From positions 1-45,006 of the forward strand of contig JAFMJI010000035.1 of the NCBI GenBank assembly GCA_017853575.1: 45,006 nucleotides of DNA, in the 5' to 3' direction. A model generated the notes under the pieces. The model was given only the letters and a program-made list of their open reading frames with translations. It made no database searches and was not told the DNA's origin. Below, piece by piece: positions 1-7,364 of the stretch. Every line of letters starts with the position of its first letter. Position 1 is the stretch's first letter. The position numbers and the translations under genes were made by a program. Source of the stretch: Chitinophagaceae bacterium (lineage in GTDB: Bacteria > Bacteroidota > Bacteroidia > Chitinophagales > Chitinophagaceae).

Positions 1-191
1 TCTAAACATGGTAAAGTTTGCCAAATAGAATTAAATTTAGATAGTTTATTCTGAGAGTCTTGTCTCCTCATCAGAACTTGGGCATATTTAATTATAACAT
101 TATAAACATACCTATTAGTAAGAAATGCATCTTGTCTTACACTCTTAACTTGATTTTTTACCCTTGAGACTACGGTTCCAATAGTTACCAT
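1..191 (-). CDS. Conserved phage protein, N-terminal part only (cut by window edge)
   Basis: Reading right to left from an ATG at 191 gives 63 codons with no stop before the window edge, so only the N-terminus is visible. It begins MVTIGTVVSRVKN and contains DAFLTNRYVY and KYAQVLMRRQDSQNK, a basic, helical-looking start. From memory this pattern resembles conserved virion (neck or ring-type) proteins of crAss-like phages; I cannot confirm this without a search. It starts 5 bases after the stop of the upstream gene (197-778), so the two are probably co-transcribed. Confidence 0.7.
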   Translation of the reverse strand, partial: MVTIGTVVSRVKNQVKSVRQDAFLTNRYVYNVIIKYAQVLMRRQDSQNKLSKFNSIWQTLPCL

Positions 192-196
192 TTTTA

Positions 197-778
197 TTAA
201 AATTCAAATTCATCATATGAGCTAAGTATATCCTTATCTTCTTTCTTAACTCTTTGCTTTCTAAGAGCTTTTGAAAACATCTCTGACACTTTCTTATATG
301 AATCTACAACAATATATTTTTGCCAAGACACAGGATACTCTTTAGCTACAGATCTCTTGAATTGTCTAACTGCTTGAAAACCCCATAACTCACGGTTTGC
401 AAACTTATATTTGGTCTGATAGTTTGTATAGAAAATCTTAGCTAACTTAGAATCTGACTCTAGATTCCTGTTCTTTATTTCTTTACCGTATTTAACTGAT
501 AGACCATAATTTACATTAGTGTCACGGTTAAATGTACAGGTACCTATGAACAGGTATCCCAGACTTTCTGGTAACTCAACTCCATCTCTATACGCAATTA
601 CCTCTTTCCAAATATTTTCATTAAACTTCATCACTATCTTCTTGATAGTTTTGTCATCTAATGTAGAAAACTCAGGATGCCTCTCCTTGAACTCTGCTAA
701 AAAATCTTTTGTTAAGATTCTCTTAGGTTTTATTCTCAGCCTTGAGGCATGTAAATCAGGTGCTTTATATCCTCTCAT
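197..778 (-). CDS. Conserved hypothetical phage protein, 193 aa
   Basis: A 193-aa basic protein starting MRGYKAPDLHASRLR. Visible landmarks are a conserved-looking block around residues 65-85 (YRDGVELPESLGYLFIGTC) and a Lys/Arg-rich C-terminal third with an acidic tail (SSYDEFEF). There is no signal peptide or membrane segment. It lies between the metallophosphoesterase gene (39 bases upstream) and the partial gene at the window edge, in the same right-to-left operon. The pattern reminds me of a hypothetical protein that recurs in Bacteroidetes phages next to virion genes, but no biochemical function can be given. Confidence 0.8.
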   Translation of the reverse strand: MRGYKAPDLHASRLRIKPKRILTKDFLAEFKERHPEFSTLDDKTIKKIVMKFNENIWKEVIAYRDGVELPESLGYLFIGTCTFNRDTNVNYGLSVKYGKEIKNRNLESDSKLAKIFYTNYQTKYKFANRELWGFQAVRQFKRSVAKEYPVSWQKYIVVDSYKKVSEMFSKALRKQRVKKEDKDILSSYDEFEF

Positions 779-817
779 ACCTTGACTACATTAATAAGAT
801 ACAAAATTTAATCCAGA

Positions 818-2026
818 TTAAATACAGTTATAAACAAACTCTCCAATCTTACCATTGTCATAGTCATGAACCTCAATAAGGGCAGCTCTCTTACTACCAA
901 TAAACTTATTATGGTAGTGCCAGTAGTCTGTTTTAGATAGACTAGGAATAATCTTTATAGAGAAACCAGTTATTTCATCCTCTGTAATATACTCTACAGT
1001 TTTCTTCTTATGATAATGTCCAGTATATAGAGTTCTAAATTTAGTATTACCCCAGGGCTCTGAAAATTCAGTAGCATAAACTAGTAATGAGTTCTTAGTA
1101 TTTACATCTCCGTGCTCAAATGCAAAGAAGTTATTGTTAAACGTAAGTACTTTTCTCTCTGCATAATCAGCATGCCATACTATACCATCCTCTTGTACAG
1201 CTTTAGAGAGAGCATGTACTAGATGATAAGATGATAGTCTATCATGATTACCGGGTATAAACATTATATGTAATGTCTCACACCTCTCCTTTAAAAAACG
1301 AATGCCCCGGTATAGGGCATCAAAAGCTTCAGCATATACTTTGTAGGCTTTATCAGAGTTCTCTACCGGAGTACCTGATGTAGTAGTACCATTAAACGTA
1401 TCCATGTTTAATATATCACCACCTACAACATACACTAGATCATCTATAAAGTAATTATTAGATACACTCTCTGTAAGTTGTTCTAGTGAAGCAAAGTACT
1501 GTTCTATGATATCATCATTACCATCCTTACCAATATGCATATCTTGCATAGATAGTACACAGCTTACATATCGGTGTCTCTTTTGCTTCTTTACTACTAC
1601 TGGTTTATAATCCGGTTTAAAGTTTTCTATGATGTCTTTTAGATAATCTTCTTTAGTCTTTACTACTTTAGTTACTAAAGCTGATACTAACCATTTATCA
1701 CTTCTCTCCTTATTCCAATATTGAGATAACTTCCACTCTGTAGTATCTATACCCAAGATCTCTATAATCTCTTCAGGGGTTTTAGGATTAACTGATACTA
1801 ATTTCTCTATCTTACCTGTGCCTTTTTCTAAATCATAAGACTCCGAATTAATTCTTTCTACATTATGTTCTGAATTGTATTTTAATTTTTTAGATTTAAA
1901 TCCTAGAGACTTTTTAATCTTTAAATATTCATCTAAAGTAATACCAATTCTTCTTGCACACTCAATATTAGATAGCTTCCATTCTTTACTTTTAGCTACC
2001 TTATCTTTTAATTCTTGTGAATACAT
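818..2026 (-). CDS. Calcineurin-like metallophosphoesterase with HTH-like N-terminus
   Basis: A 402-aa protein carrying the metal-binding motifs of the calcineurin-like phosphoesterase fold in the right order: D-x-H at 162-164 (QDMHIGK), GGD at 202-204, GNHD at 259-262, H305 in FEHGD, and GHYH at 336-339. Family members bind two metal ions and hydrolyse phosphoester bonds of nucleic acids, nucleotides or phosphoproteins. The substrate here is unknown. Residues 13-45 (KEWKLSNIECARRIGITLDE) look like a helix-turn-helix, which would favour a DNA substrate. It is the first gene after a strong terminator at 2087-2109, so it needs its own promoter or read-through. Cytoplasmic; no signal peptide. 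The fold assignment is firm, the role is inference. Confidence 0.9.
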   Translation of the reverse strand: MYSQELKDKVAKSKEWKLSNIECARRIGITLDEYLKIKKSLGFKSKKLKYNSEHNVERINSESYDLEKGTGKIEKLVSVNPKTPEEIIEILGIDTTEWKLSQYWNKERSDKWLVSALVTKVVKTKEDYLKDIIENFKPDYKPVVVKKQKRHRYVSCVLSMQDMHIGKDGNDDIIEQYFASLEQLTESVSNNYFIDDLVYVVGGDILNMDTFNGTTTSGTPVENSDKAYKVYAEAFDALYRGIRFLKERCETLHIMFIPGNHDRLSSYHLVHALSKAVQEDGIVWHADYAERKVLTFNNNFFAFEHGDVNTKNSLLVYATEFSEPWGNTKFRTLYTGHYHKKKTVEYITEDEITGFSIKIIPSLSKTDYWHYHNKFIGSKRAALIEVHDYDNGKIGEFVYNCI

Positions 2027-2086
2027 GCGGTAATTGTTTTATCAAATGTAGTAAAAATAGTTTATAATCAAGTTATTATAAAATAA

Positions 2087-2109
2087 ACCCCGGCTTTTTA
2101 CACCGGGGT
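2087..2109 (-). terminator. Rho-independent terminator
   Basis: A 7-bp G+C-rich stem (ACCCCGG with CCGGGGT) and a 9-base loop. Read on the minus strand it is followed by TTTATTTTATAA. It sits about 80 bases after the stop of the gene ending at 2189 and before the metallophosphoesterase gene, separating the two. Confidence 0.8.
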
Positions 2110-2188
2110 CTAATCAGAGGGGTAAACCAACAAACCCTCTTAGTACTTATACAATATTAATATAGTAAATGATTTTTAATTATCCAAA

Positions 2189-2632
2189 TTAAAGTGGTGG
2201 TACGCAAGCACTACCTGCGGTAACAACTAATCCCGAAGCGGCTGTATACTGTCCAGTAACAATACATAATGAAATAGTAGTTCCAGCATTAATATTTAAA
2301 TTAACTTCTTCACCACTTGTACCACAAGCTTCATAGTTTAAAAGCTTAGCACTTCCTGTAGGATTATTAACTGTATAACTAGTACAACTTTGTACAATAG
2401 TTGTATCAGATGATACTAAGCTAAGCGTTACGTCTTCGCCAGAACCACAACGTGCATATACTTCAACATCATAAACAGTTGATGTTAATCCTGCTAACTG
2501 AATTGGTCCACTAGATTGTGGAAAAACCATACTTTGCCATGCTCCTTGAGGAGAATTAACTCTGTATTTTACCAAATAACCAAGAGCTGGTATAGGATTA
2601 GGAGGAGTAAAAGTTAAATATAAAGATGCCAT
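2189..2632 (-). CDS. Fibronectin-III-like virion protein, 147 aa
   Basis: A 147-aa beta-rich protein. Residues 1-75 fit a fibronectin type III or related Ig-like sandwich (FTPPNPIPALGYLVKYR near the start, then YDVEVYARCGSG). The C-terminal half (about 80-147) is a second beta-rich, Ser/Thr/Gly-rich segment with Cys residues and the end SACVPPL. No signal peptide or membrane helix. Its ATG shares one base with the stop of the preceding gene, which implies translational coupling. With the two Cys-rich genes upstream it forms a three-gene set, probably accessory tail or surface proteins. FN3-like domains on virions often bind surface glycans; that role is inferred from context. Confidence 0.75.
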   Translation of the reverse strand: MASLYLTFTPPNPIPALGYLVKYRVNSPQGAWQSMVFPQSSGPIQLAGLTSTVYDVEVYARCGSGEDVTLSLVSSDTTIVQSCTSYTVNNPTGSAKLLNYEACGTSGEEVNLNINAGTTISLCIVTGQYTAASGLVVTAGSACVPPL

Positions 2633-3168
2633 TAGGTTGTTAATGTTTTAAATGATAAGGTGATAGATGTACAGCAATCAGCACTACCAGAAGTACTAGT
2701 AAGTAATCTTACATAATAAGTTGTGTTTGCTGACAAGTTAATAATAGTCCACTTAGGCGTAGCACTAACAAGAATTGACTGAGAACCTGTAACCGTTACA
2801 AACGCAGGGTCTGTAGACCATTGTAATTTAGTTGAAGTAATAGTAGCAGGAGCACCAGGAACAGTATAACTGACAGTTGCTTCGGTTTGTTTAACATTAC
2901 TAATATTAAAATTCTTGATTGATTGACAAGTAGCTAGTGGATTAAAGCAGTTTGGATTAGTTAAATATAATACTAATTTTTTTACTACTAAATCAAGACG
3001 CTCATTCTTCTTGATATCAATAGTATAAATATCATTACCGGTATATTTAACGCATTCAAAACTTACTACCTCATCACATAGTTCAGAGATAGCACATTCA
3101 GTAGTAACTGGGGATACCAATTTGGTATCCTCACAGCCACAGGGTTTTGGTTGACAATTACAGCTCAT
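2632..3168 (-). CDS. Cys-rich N-terminus plus FN3-like domain, virion protein
   Basis: A 178-aa protein. The N-terminus is strikingly Cys-rich (MSCNCQPKPCGCE: Cys 3, 5, 10, 12, then 25, 31 and 39), suggesting metal binding or disulfide cross-linking. Residues about 85-178 look like a fibronectin type III domain (IKNFNISNVKQTEATVSY at its start, then LQWSTDPAF and NLSANTTYYVRLLTS). No signal peptide. It ends in a one-base overlap with the next gene and starts 2 bases after the previous gene's stop, so the three genes form one unit. Likely a tail or receptor-region component, judged only from domain type and position. Confidence 0.78.
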   Translation of the reverse strand: MSCNCQPKPCGCEDTKLVSPVTTECAISELCDEVVSFECVKYTGNDIYTIDIKKNERLDLVVKKLVLYLTNPNCFNPLATCQSIKNFNISNVKQTEATVSYTVPGAPATITSTKLQWSTDPAFVTVTGSQSILVSATPKWTIINLSANTTYYVRLLTSTSGSADCCTSITLSFKTLTT

Positions 3169-3170
3169 GA

Positions 3171-4709
3171 TTAGTTAATTATAAAGGAATTAAGGTTGCT
3201 TATTGGAGGACAACTGCCTGAACCAACAACAGTAGTTTGTTTAGGACAAACTTTGCTAACTACATCTACTCCAGATGCTACATCAATAATTGAAATTTCT
3301 ACCTTGTAGGTTCCAACTGTAAGACCTTGAAGTGTACCACTAATAGTTCCACCATATGTATTTGCAATGTTAGTAGTACTTTGTGAAAGCAATGCATCAG
3401 CATTAGTATACAATTTGATTCTATATTTCTTAGTAGAGCTAGACGAGTAAACGTTATTAAAGCTATAACTAAGAGTATAGGTTGTTCCAGATAAAGCAGA
3501 AGATAATGATAATGTAGGACAACTAATATTAGAGGTAACGTTGTAGGTTAAAGTATTCTGACAAACCAAACCTTGGTTATCAGTGAAACAATAAGCAATA
3601 GCTACTTGATAAGAACCAGACAAATCTAACTGAGTGCTAGACAAGTTCAAATCATAATAGTTAGTACCACCAATTAAGTTAGCAATATTAGGGAAGTTGT
3701 AGGTCTCAGTAAAAGGAATATTACTTACTGGAGATGCTACAGATAATGTAATAGTTGATCCTGGTGTAGGACATTGTACAAAACCTGAAGGAATTACACT
3801 AGTGCCGGTTAACCGTACACGTAAGTTTGTACTAGATGTCATATCTAATAAGAAACCTAAATCAATATCAGCACAAGTTTTAGTGCAACATGCTTTTAAT
3901 GACTCAATTTCATTACGTAAATCACAGATTGTAATCCAAAGATTATTTACGCTATCTGCTACAGTAGATACAGTAGTCTTCCATCTATCTGAATAAGCAC
4001 TTGCCATAGTACCAGTAGTACTTAAAGCAGGCTCATTAGAGATATCACAGTAAGGAACAATGCTGGCTGATAATAAAGCCGGAGTTCCAACAACTGATTG
4101 TAGATCACAAAGCTTCTGTTCAATAGTAGAAACAATTGTAGTCAATGGTGCAGAACCACTACTTAAACAAACGTAAGTAGAATTCTTAGGTGCATAGTTT
4201 GTACTTAAAGAAGAAAGGGTGTTATTAATAGTTGTAATAGAATTACTATTACTAACTACACTAGATTGTAAAGTAGTAACTGTTGTTTCTAATGTACAAA
4301 GCCTAGTTCCTAATAACTGGGCATATGATACAACACCTAATGTTGCACCACCAGCGGCTGCTTGCAAACAAGCTGCTACTGAACAAGTTAAATTAGCTGC
4401 AGGAGGAACACTAATAGCACTAATCTGTGATTGTAAACTACAAATTTTAGTTACTAAAGCTTGTATTAAAGCTGTAGAATTAGCTGGTGTAGAACCTAAA
4501 CTAAGACATGATAAGTTTAAAGTTGCAATATCAATACAGCAATCAGTTAAAACATCACATAACTGTTCACCCAGTTTTGCAACTACTTCACTTACTGTAT
4601 CTCCTTTACAAAGACTTAAACAAGGAATGTTAGGACCTTGCCAGATAACGCAGTTAGATGATACCTCTGAACATCCTGTGCTTTTATAATTTGAACCTAC
4701 GGGAAGCAT
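3171..4709 (-). CDS. Cys-rich tail or appendage protein with CVIWQGP-type motif
   Basis: A 512-aa secreted-looking but signal-less structural protein. The N-terminus has the spaced motif CVIWQGPNIPCLSLCKGD (residues 20-37), which I recall as recurrent in structural proteins of Bacteroidetes phages. Further Cys residues at 13, 51, 57 and 58 and through the chain are spaced like repeated short helical units (LQSQISAI, TLETTVTTLQSSV) with LCDL/ICSL repeats, giving a fibrous middle of about 60-290. From about 300 to 505 there are two beta-sandwich-like repeats. A 16-bp palindrome and a terminator lie upstream, so this is probably the first gene of a transcription unit. Confidence 0.78.
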   Translation of the reverse strand: MLPVGSNYKSTGCSEVSSNCVIWQGPNIPCLSLCKGDTVSEVVAKLGEQLCDVLTDCCIDIATLNLSCLSLGSTPANSTALIQALVTKICSLQSQISAISVPPAANLTCSVAACLQAAAGGATLGVVSYAQLLGTRLCTLETTVTTLQSSVVSNSNSITTINNTLSSLSTNYAPKNSTYVCLSSGSAPLTTIVSTIEQKLCDLQSVVGTPALLSASIVPYCDISNEPALSTTGTMASAYSDRWKTTVSTVADSVNNLWITICDLRNEIESLKACCTKTCADIDLGFLLDMTSSTNLRVRLTGTSVIPSGFVQCPTPGSTITLSVASPVSNIPFTETYNFPNIANLIGGTNYYDLNLSSTQLDLSGSYQVAIAYCFTDNQGLVCQNTLTYNVTSNISCPTLSLSSALSGTTYTLSYSFNNVYSSSSTKKYRIKLYTNADALLSQSTTNIANTYGGTISGTLQGLTVGTYKVEISIIDVASGVDVVSKVCPKQTTVVGSGSCPPISNLNSFIIN

Positions 4710-4735
4710 TTTTTATAAATATAAGAGTACACGAC

Positions 4736-4751
4736 TATAGTGTACACTATA
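4736..4751. promoter_or_regulatory. Perfect 16-bp palindrome, putative operator or promoter element
   Basis: TATAGTGTACACTATA reads the same on both strands. It lies 27 bases upstream of the ATG at 4709 and between that ATG and the terminator at 4775-4800, where a promoter for the three-gene Cys-rich unit must sit. A minus-strand TATATTTA, close to the Bacteroidetes -7 element TAnnTTTG, lies between the palindrome and the start codon. A related element is at 33724-33735. Dimeric-repressor binding is an inference. Confidence 0.5.
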
Positions 4752-4774
4752 ATATAAACAATTAATCACTAATA

Positions 4775-4800
4775 AAAAAGACCCCCGAAGGAGTCTTTTT
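4775..4800 (-). terminator. Rho-independent terminator (symmetrical)
   Basis: An 8-bp stem of AAAAAGAC with GTCTTTTT, extended by C-G pairs with a tetraloop. It has T runs on both strands, so it could stop transcription in either direction. It closes the unit ending with the 93-aa gene at 4825-5106. Confidence 0.85.
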
Positions 4801-4824
4801 ATTAAAATTAAAAATAATTAGAGA

Positions 4825-5106
4825 TTACTCTACTACAGACATAGTAGGTTCTGCAGGAGCTTCAGCAGCAATGTGCTCAAAGGTATCCAAATTGATCTGA
4901 CCTTTACCGTAGTTAGCTTCAATAGATTGGAAGAACTCATTCTGTTCTTTTACTACTTCAGCCATTGCTTCTTTTACTTTCTCTTTTACAGAAAGCAAGT
5001 CATTCATTTGAAGTTCGATCTTACCCAAATCCATAATTACGTTTTGAGTCTTTTGCTGGAAGCCTTTGATTGCTTCGATTTCTTGTTCAGTTAATTTGGT
5101 AGCCAT
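4825..5106 (-). CDS. Small coiled-coil protein, 93 aa
   Basis: An acidic, helical protein starting MATKLTEQEIEAIKGF. Residues about 5-65 form a long amphipathic helix or coiled coil rich in Glu, Lys and Gln, followed by a short acidic tail ending SVVE. I take the ATG at 5106 rather than the one at 5133, because the extra residues (MHKPTKYII) have no matching character. It is the last gene before the terminator at 4775-4800 and follows a 168-aa gene. It resembles small phage chaperone-like or tail-accessory coiled coils. Function unknown. Confidence 0.72.
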   Translation of the reverse strand: MATKLTEQEIEAIKGFQQKTQNVIMDLGKIELQMNDLLSVKEKVKEAMAEVVKEQNEFFQSIEANYGKGQINLDTFEHIAAEAPAEPTMSVVE

Positions 5107-5163
5107 GATTATATATTTAGTTGGTTTATGCAAATATAATACTTTTCTTTAAACTATGCCAAA

Positions 5164-5670
5164 TTAGCAGTCTTCTACCTTTGCGGCAGAGAATAAACTG
5201 ACAAGTTTGGCTTTCAAGTGGCTATAACCAAATGCAAAAATGTCAACACCTTCTGCAGAAGACAAATCAGGAACAGTCAAAGTAACGGTGTACTCTTCAG
5301 TAACTTCTTCAGTTACGTACTCTTGTACAGTGTACTCTTCTGATACTTCTTCACCTGCTTCGTTAGTGATAGTACGAGTCTTAACTACGTCCTTCTGTAC
5401 AGGCTGCATCATAGTGCGAGTCTTAGTCTCTTCAACTTGCTTAGTCAAAGGAATAGACAAGTACTCACCAATTTGTTGGTTACGTGCTTGACCTCCGTCA
5501 ATAGGAGCCATAGCGTTAGGAGAAGCTACTGCATCTGCAGCGCTCATGAATAATTGAATACGGAAGTTAGCGTTACCACTCTTAGAGATTTGGTAGTCAG
5601 CAATACGTACGTAAGCTTCATTGGTAATACCTTTATCGGTACCAATGCTTTTTGTGATTTTAAGTGCCAT
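5164..5670 (-). CDS. Hypothetical structural protein, 168 aa
   Basis: Starts MALKITKSIGTDKGI. Residues 1-60 look like mixed beta structure (YVRIADYQISKSGNANFRIQL). Residues about 75-135 are a highly charged Glu/Thr/Val segment (EETKTRTMM, SEEYTVQEYVTEEVTEEYTV) with alternating beta pattern. The C-terminus (about 140-168) is helical. No membrane segment or known motif. It sits between a 115-aa gene and the small coiled-coil gene in the appendage cluster. The closeness to fibre genes suggests a fibre-associated or baseplate accessory protein, but I do not recognise the family. Confidence 0.72.
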   Translation of the reverse strand: MALKITKSIGTDKGITNEAYVRIADYQISKSGNANFRIQLFMSAADAVASPNAMAPIDGGQARNQQIGEYLSIPLTKQVEETKTRTMMQPVQKDVVKTRTITNEAGEEVSEEYTVQEYVTEEVTEEYTVTLTVPDLSSAEGVDIFAFGYSHLKAKLVSLFSAAKVEDC

Positions 5671-5725
5671 TGTTGTAAAATTATAATTTTAGATTTGTAT
5701 ACATAACAAATATACTCAATAAAGT

Positions 5726-6073
5726 TTATTTTGTCAAGTTACTTAACGGGTTGTCACTTGTGTTCCATTCATCCGTAGATAACAATTCTAGAATTTCCTC
5801 ATGAGTATACTCTTTCATACCTTCTTGATAAATGTTAGGTCTACCGTAAATACCTGCAGGAACGGTTACAATTAACTTTTCACCCGTTTCAGAGTTAACA
5901 GTTTCTACTTCAGTTTCTGTAGTTTCTACAAGATTGTACTTAATAAAAGTTTTCGTACCATCTACAGAGTATCTTAAAGTATCTAAAGAGTTTTCTAATA
6001 TCTCATCAAAGTTAATGCTTTCTACTGCTGTAGCGGGAATAATTAGCCATCTGCGATTTATAAAATGTGTCAT
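5726..6073 (-). CDS. Hypothetical small acidic protein, 115 aa
   Basis: Starts MTHFINRRWLIIPATAVES. It has an acidic middle (ETTETEVETVNSETGEKL) like the charged Thr/Glu segment of the neighbouring 168-aa protein, then PAGIYGRPNIYQEG and a helical end. Its start is 2 bases from the stop of the LamG-like gene upstream, indicating co-translation with it. The length and position just downstream of fibre genes would fit a fibre-assembly accessory, but no family is recognised and the function is open. Confidence 0.7.
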   Translation of the reverse strand: MTHFINRRWLIIPATAVESINFDEILENSLDTLRYSVDGTKTFIKYNLVETTETEVETVNSETGEKLIVTVPAGIYGRPNIYQEGMKEYTHEEILELLSTDEWNTSDNPLSNLTK

Positions 6074-6075
6074 AA

Positions 6076-7362
6076 TTAAAAAATGTTGTATCTTGTTTTG
6101 TAGTGATTAAAATTTTGTAATACTTCCGAATCTGAAAGTATCTTATTGTATTGTTTAAATACACCTATCTCCCCATTAAACTGAGATGGTGCACCTCCAT
6201 ACCATTGTTGCGATATAGGGTCATGCCCTAAATACCACCTCTGTGCAGAAGACGCTGAAATATTAGAACCTTCAGTATCATTTGTAGCAGTAACTTCAAG
6301 TACACCATCAGTGTAAACTTTCATTTGTTTATTACTATTATTGTAAGTAAAGACAACATGATGCCAGTTACCATCTGTTACTACTTTTGATCCTTGAGGA
6401 TCTGATGATCCCCATCCATGCCACTGCGCTCTATTGTTTTCTATACCTAACCAGAATCTTTCATAGAAAGTAATAGATGAAGCATTTGTCATAACTGCTA
6501 TAGGCATCATAGATCCCCCATATGTTTTAAAGACCATTTCAAAACTTCTTGTATTAGAAGCATAAACTAATGGATTTTCTATAACTACGTGTGAGTTAGT
6601 TCCATCAAATTCTAGTTGCATGTTAGTGCCAAATGGTGTATTAACTACTGTTATAGAAGTACTATTGTTTGTAAGATCAAGTACAGATTGAGTCGTTGTT
6701 CTAGTAGCTAAAGGTAAAAACATTTGTCTAGGATCTTGTATCTCTGTTCCTTTTACAAGATTTACCGCAGCTAAAGAGACCTTGTCTGGAACTCCATATT
6801 GATAGTACCACATTCCAGGATAAAACATACTTGTACTTGCACTTGTTGTTAGGTAGTTCCAAGCAAAATACCAACCATCCCCTAAATGAGTTCTTTGCCC
6901 TTCTGTATGTACTCCATATTCAGTAACGTATCCAGAAGGACCATACTGATAATGATACATAAAATTCGGATGTGTGTAACCAGATTGTGTTTTATAAATA
7001 ATAGAATAAGTGTAAGTAGTAGAAGCTTCAATAGGGACTCCCCAATCTCCGTACCTCCATAGCGAAGGACAACAATAACAGTAGTCCCCACAACCACAAC
7101 AATTGTAGTCATTCCTAATTAAAACATACTGTACTGTTTTTTCTCCTAATTGGGGAATATAAGCTTGTTCTTGTCCGACTTGGCTAAAGTAACTTTGACC
7201 ATTTGCATAGTTTACTAGATTAGCATTACCTCCCCATTGAACAGGTGTACCAAGAATATTTGTCCCTGGCTTACCTTTATAGCAATTAAGCATGTCTTTA
7301 GTGTCAATAGATAATACTAAAGAGTCTTTTACTATCTGACCATATCCCTGTGTTATTCCCAT
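6076..7362 (-). CDS. LamG-like tail appendage protein with six-Cys insert
   Basis: A 428-aa protein. The N-terminus (ITQGYGQIVKDSLVLSIDTKD) matches the start of phage proteins that carry a concanavalin A-like/LamG domain. The C-terminal domain, about 235-425, has LamG hallmarks: RSFEMVFKT, WHHVVFTYNN, QMKVYTDGVLE and FNGEIGVFKQYNKILSDSEV. LamG folds usually bind carbohydrate, so host glycan recognition is likely. Residues 88-98 hold six Cys in eleven residues (CCGCGDYCYCC), absent from its paralogue at 7365-8495. It is 2 bases from that paralogue and part of a three-gene LamG-like series. The domain call is good; the ligand is unknown. Confidence 0.82.
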   Translation of the reverse strand: MGITQGYGQIVKDSLVLSIDTKDMLNCYKGKPGTNILGTPVQWGGNANLVNYANGQSYFSQVGQEQAYIPQLGEKTVQYVLIRNDYNCCGCGDYCYCCPSLWRYGDWGVPIEASTTYTYSIIYKTQSGYTHPNFMYHYQYGPSGYVTEYGVHTEGQRTHLGDGWYFAWNYLTTSASTSMFYPGMWYYQYGVPDKVSLAAVNLVKGTEIQDPRQMFLPLATRTTTQSVLDLTNNSTSITVVNTPFGTNMQLEFDGTNSHVVIENPLVYASNTRSFEMVFKTYGGSMMPIAVMTNASSITFYERFWLGIENNRAQWHGWGSSDPQGSKVVTDGNWHHVVFTYNNSNKQMKVYTDGVLEVTATNDTEGSNISASSAQRWYLGHDPISQQWYGGAPSQFNGEIGVFKQYNKILSDSEVLQNFNHYKTRYNIF

Positions 7363-7364
7363 TA

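Noticed and set aside
519-785. Plus-strand reading frame of 88 aa
   Set aside because: Lies opposite the 193-aa gene on the minus strand; hydrophobic, Ser/Leu-rich composition typical of a reverse-strand shadow.
4219-4689. Plus-strand reading frame of 156 aa
   Set aside because: Antisense to the 512-aa Cys-rich gene; no independent start context or motif.
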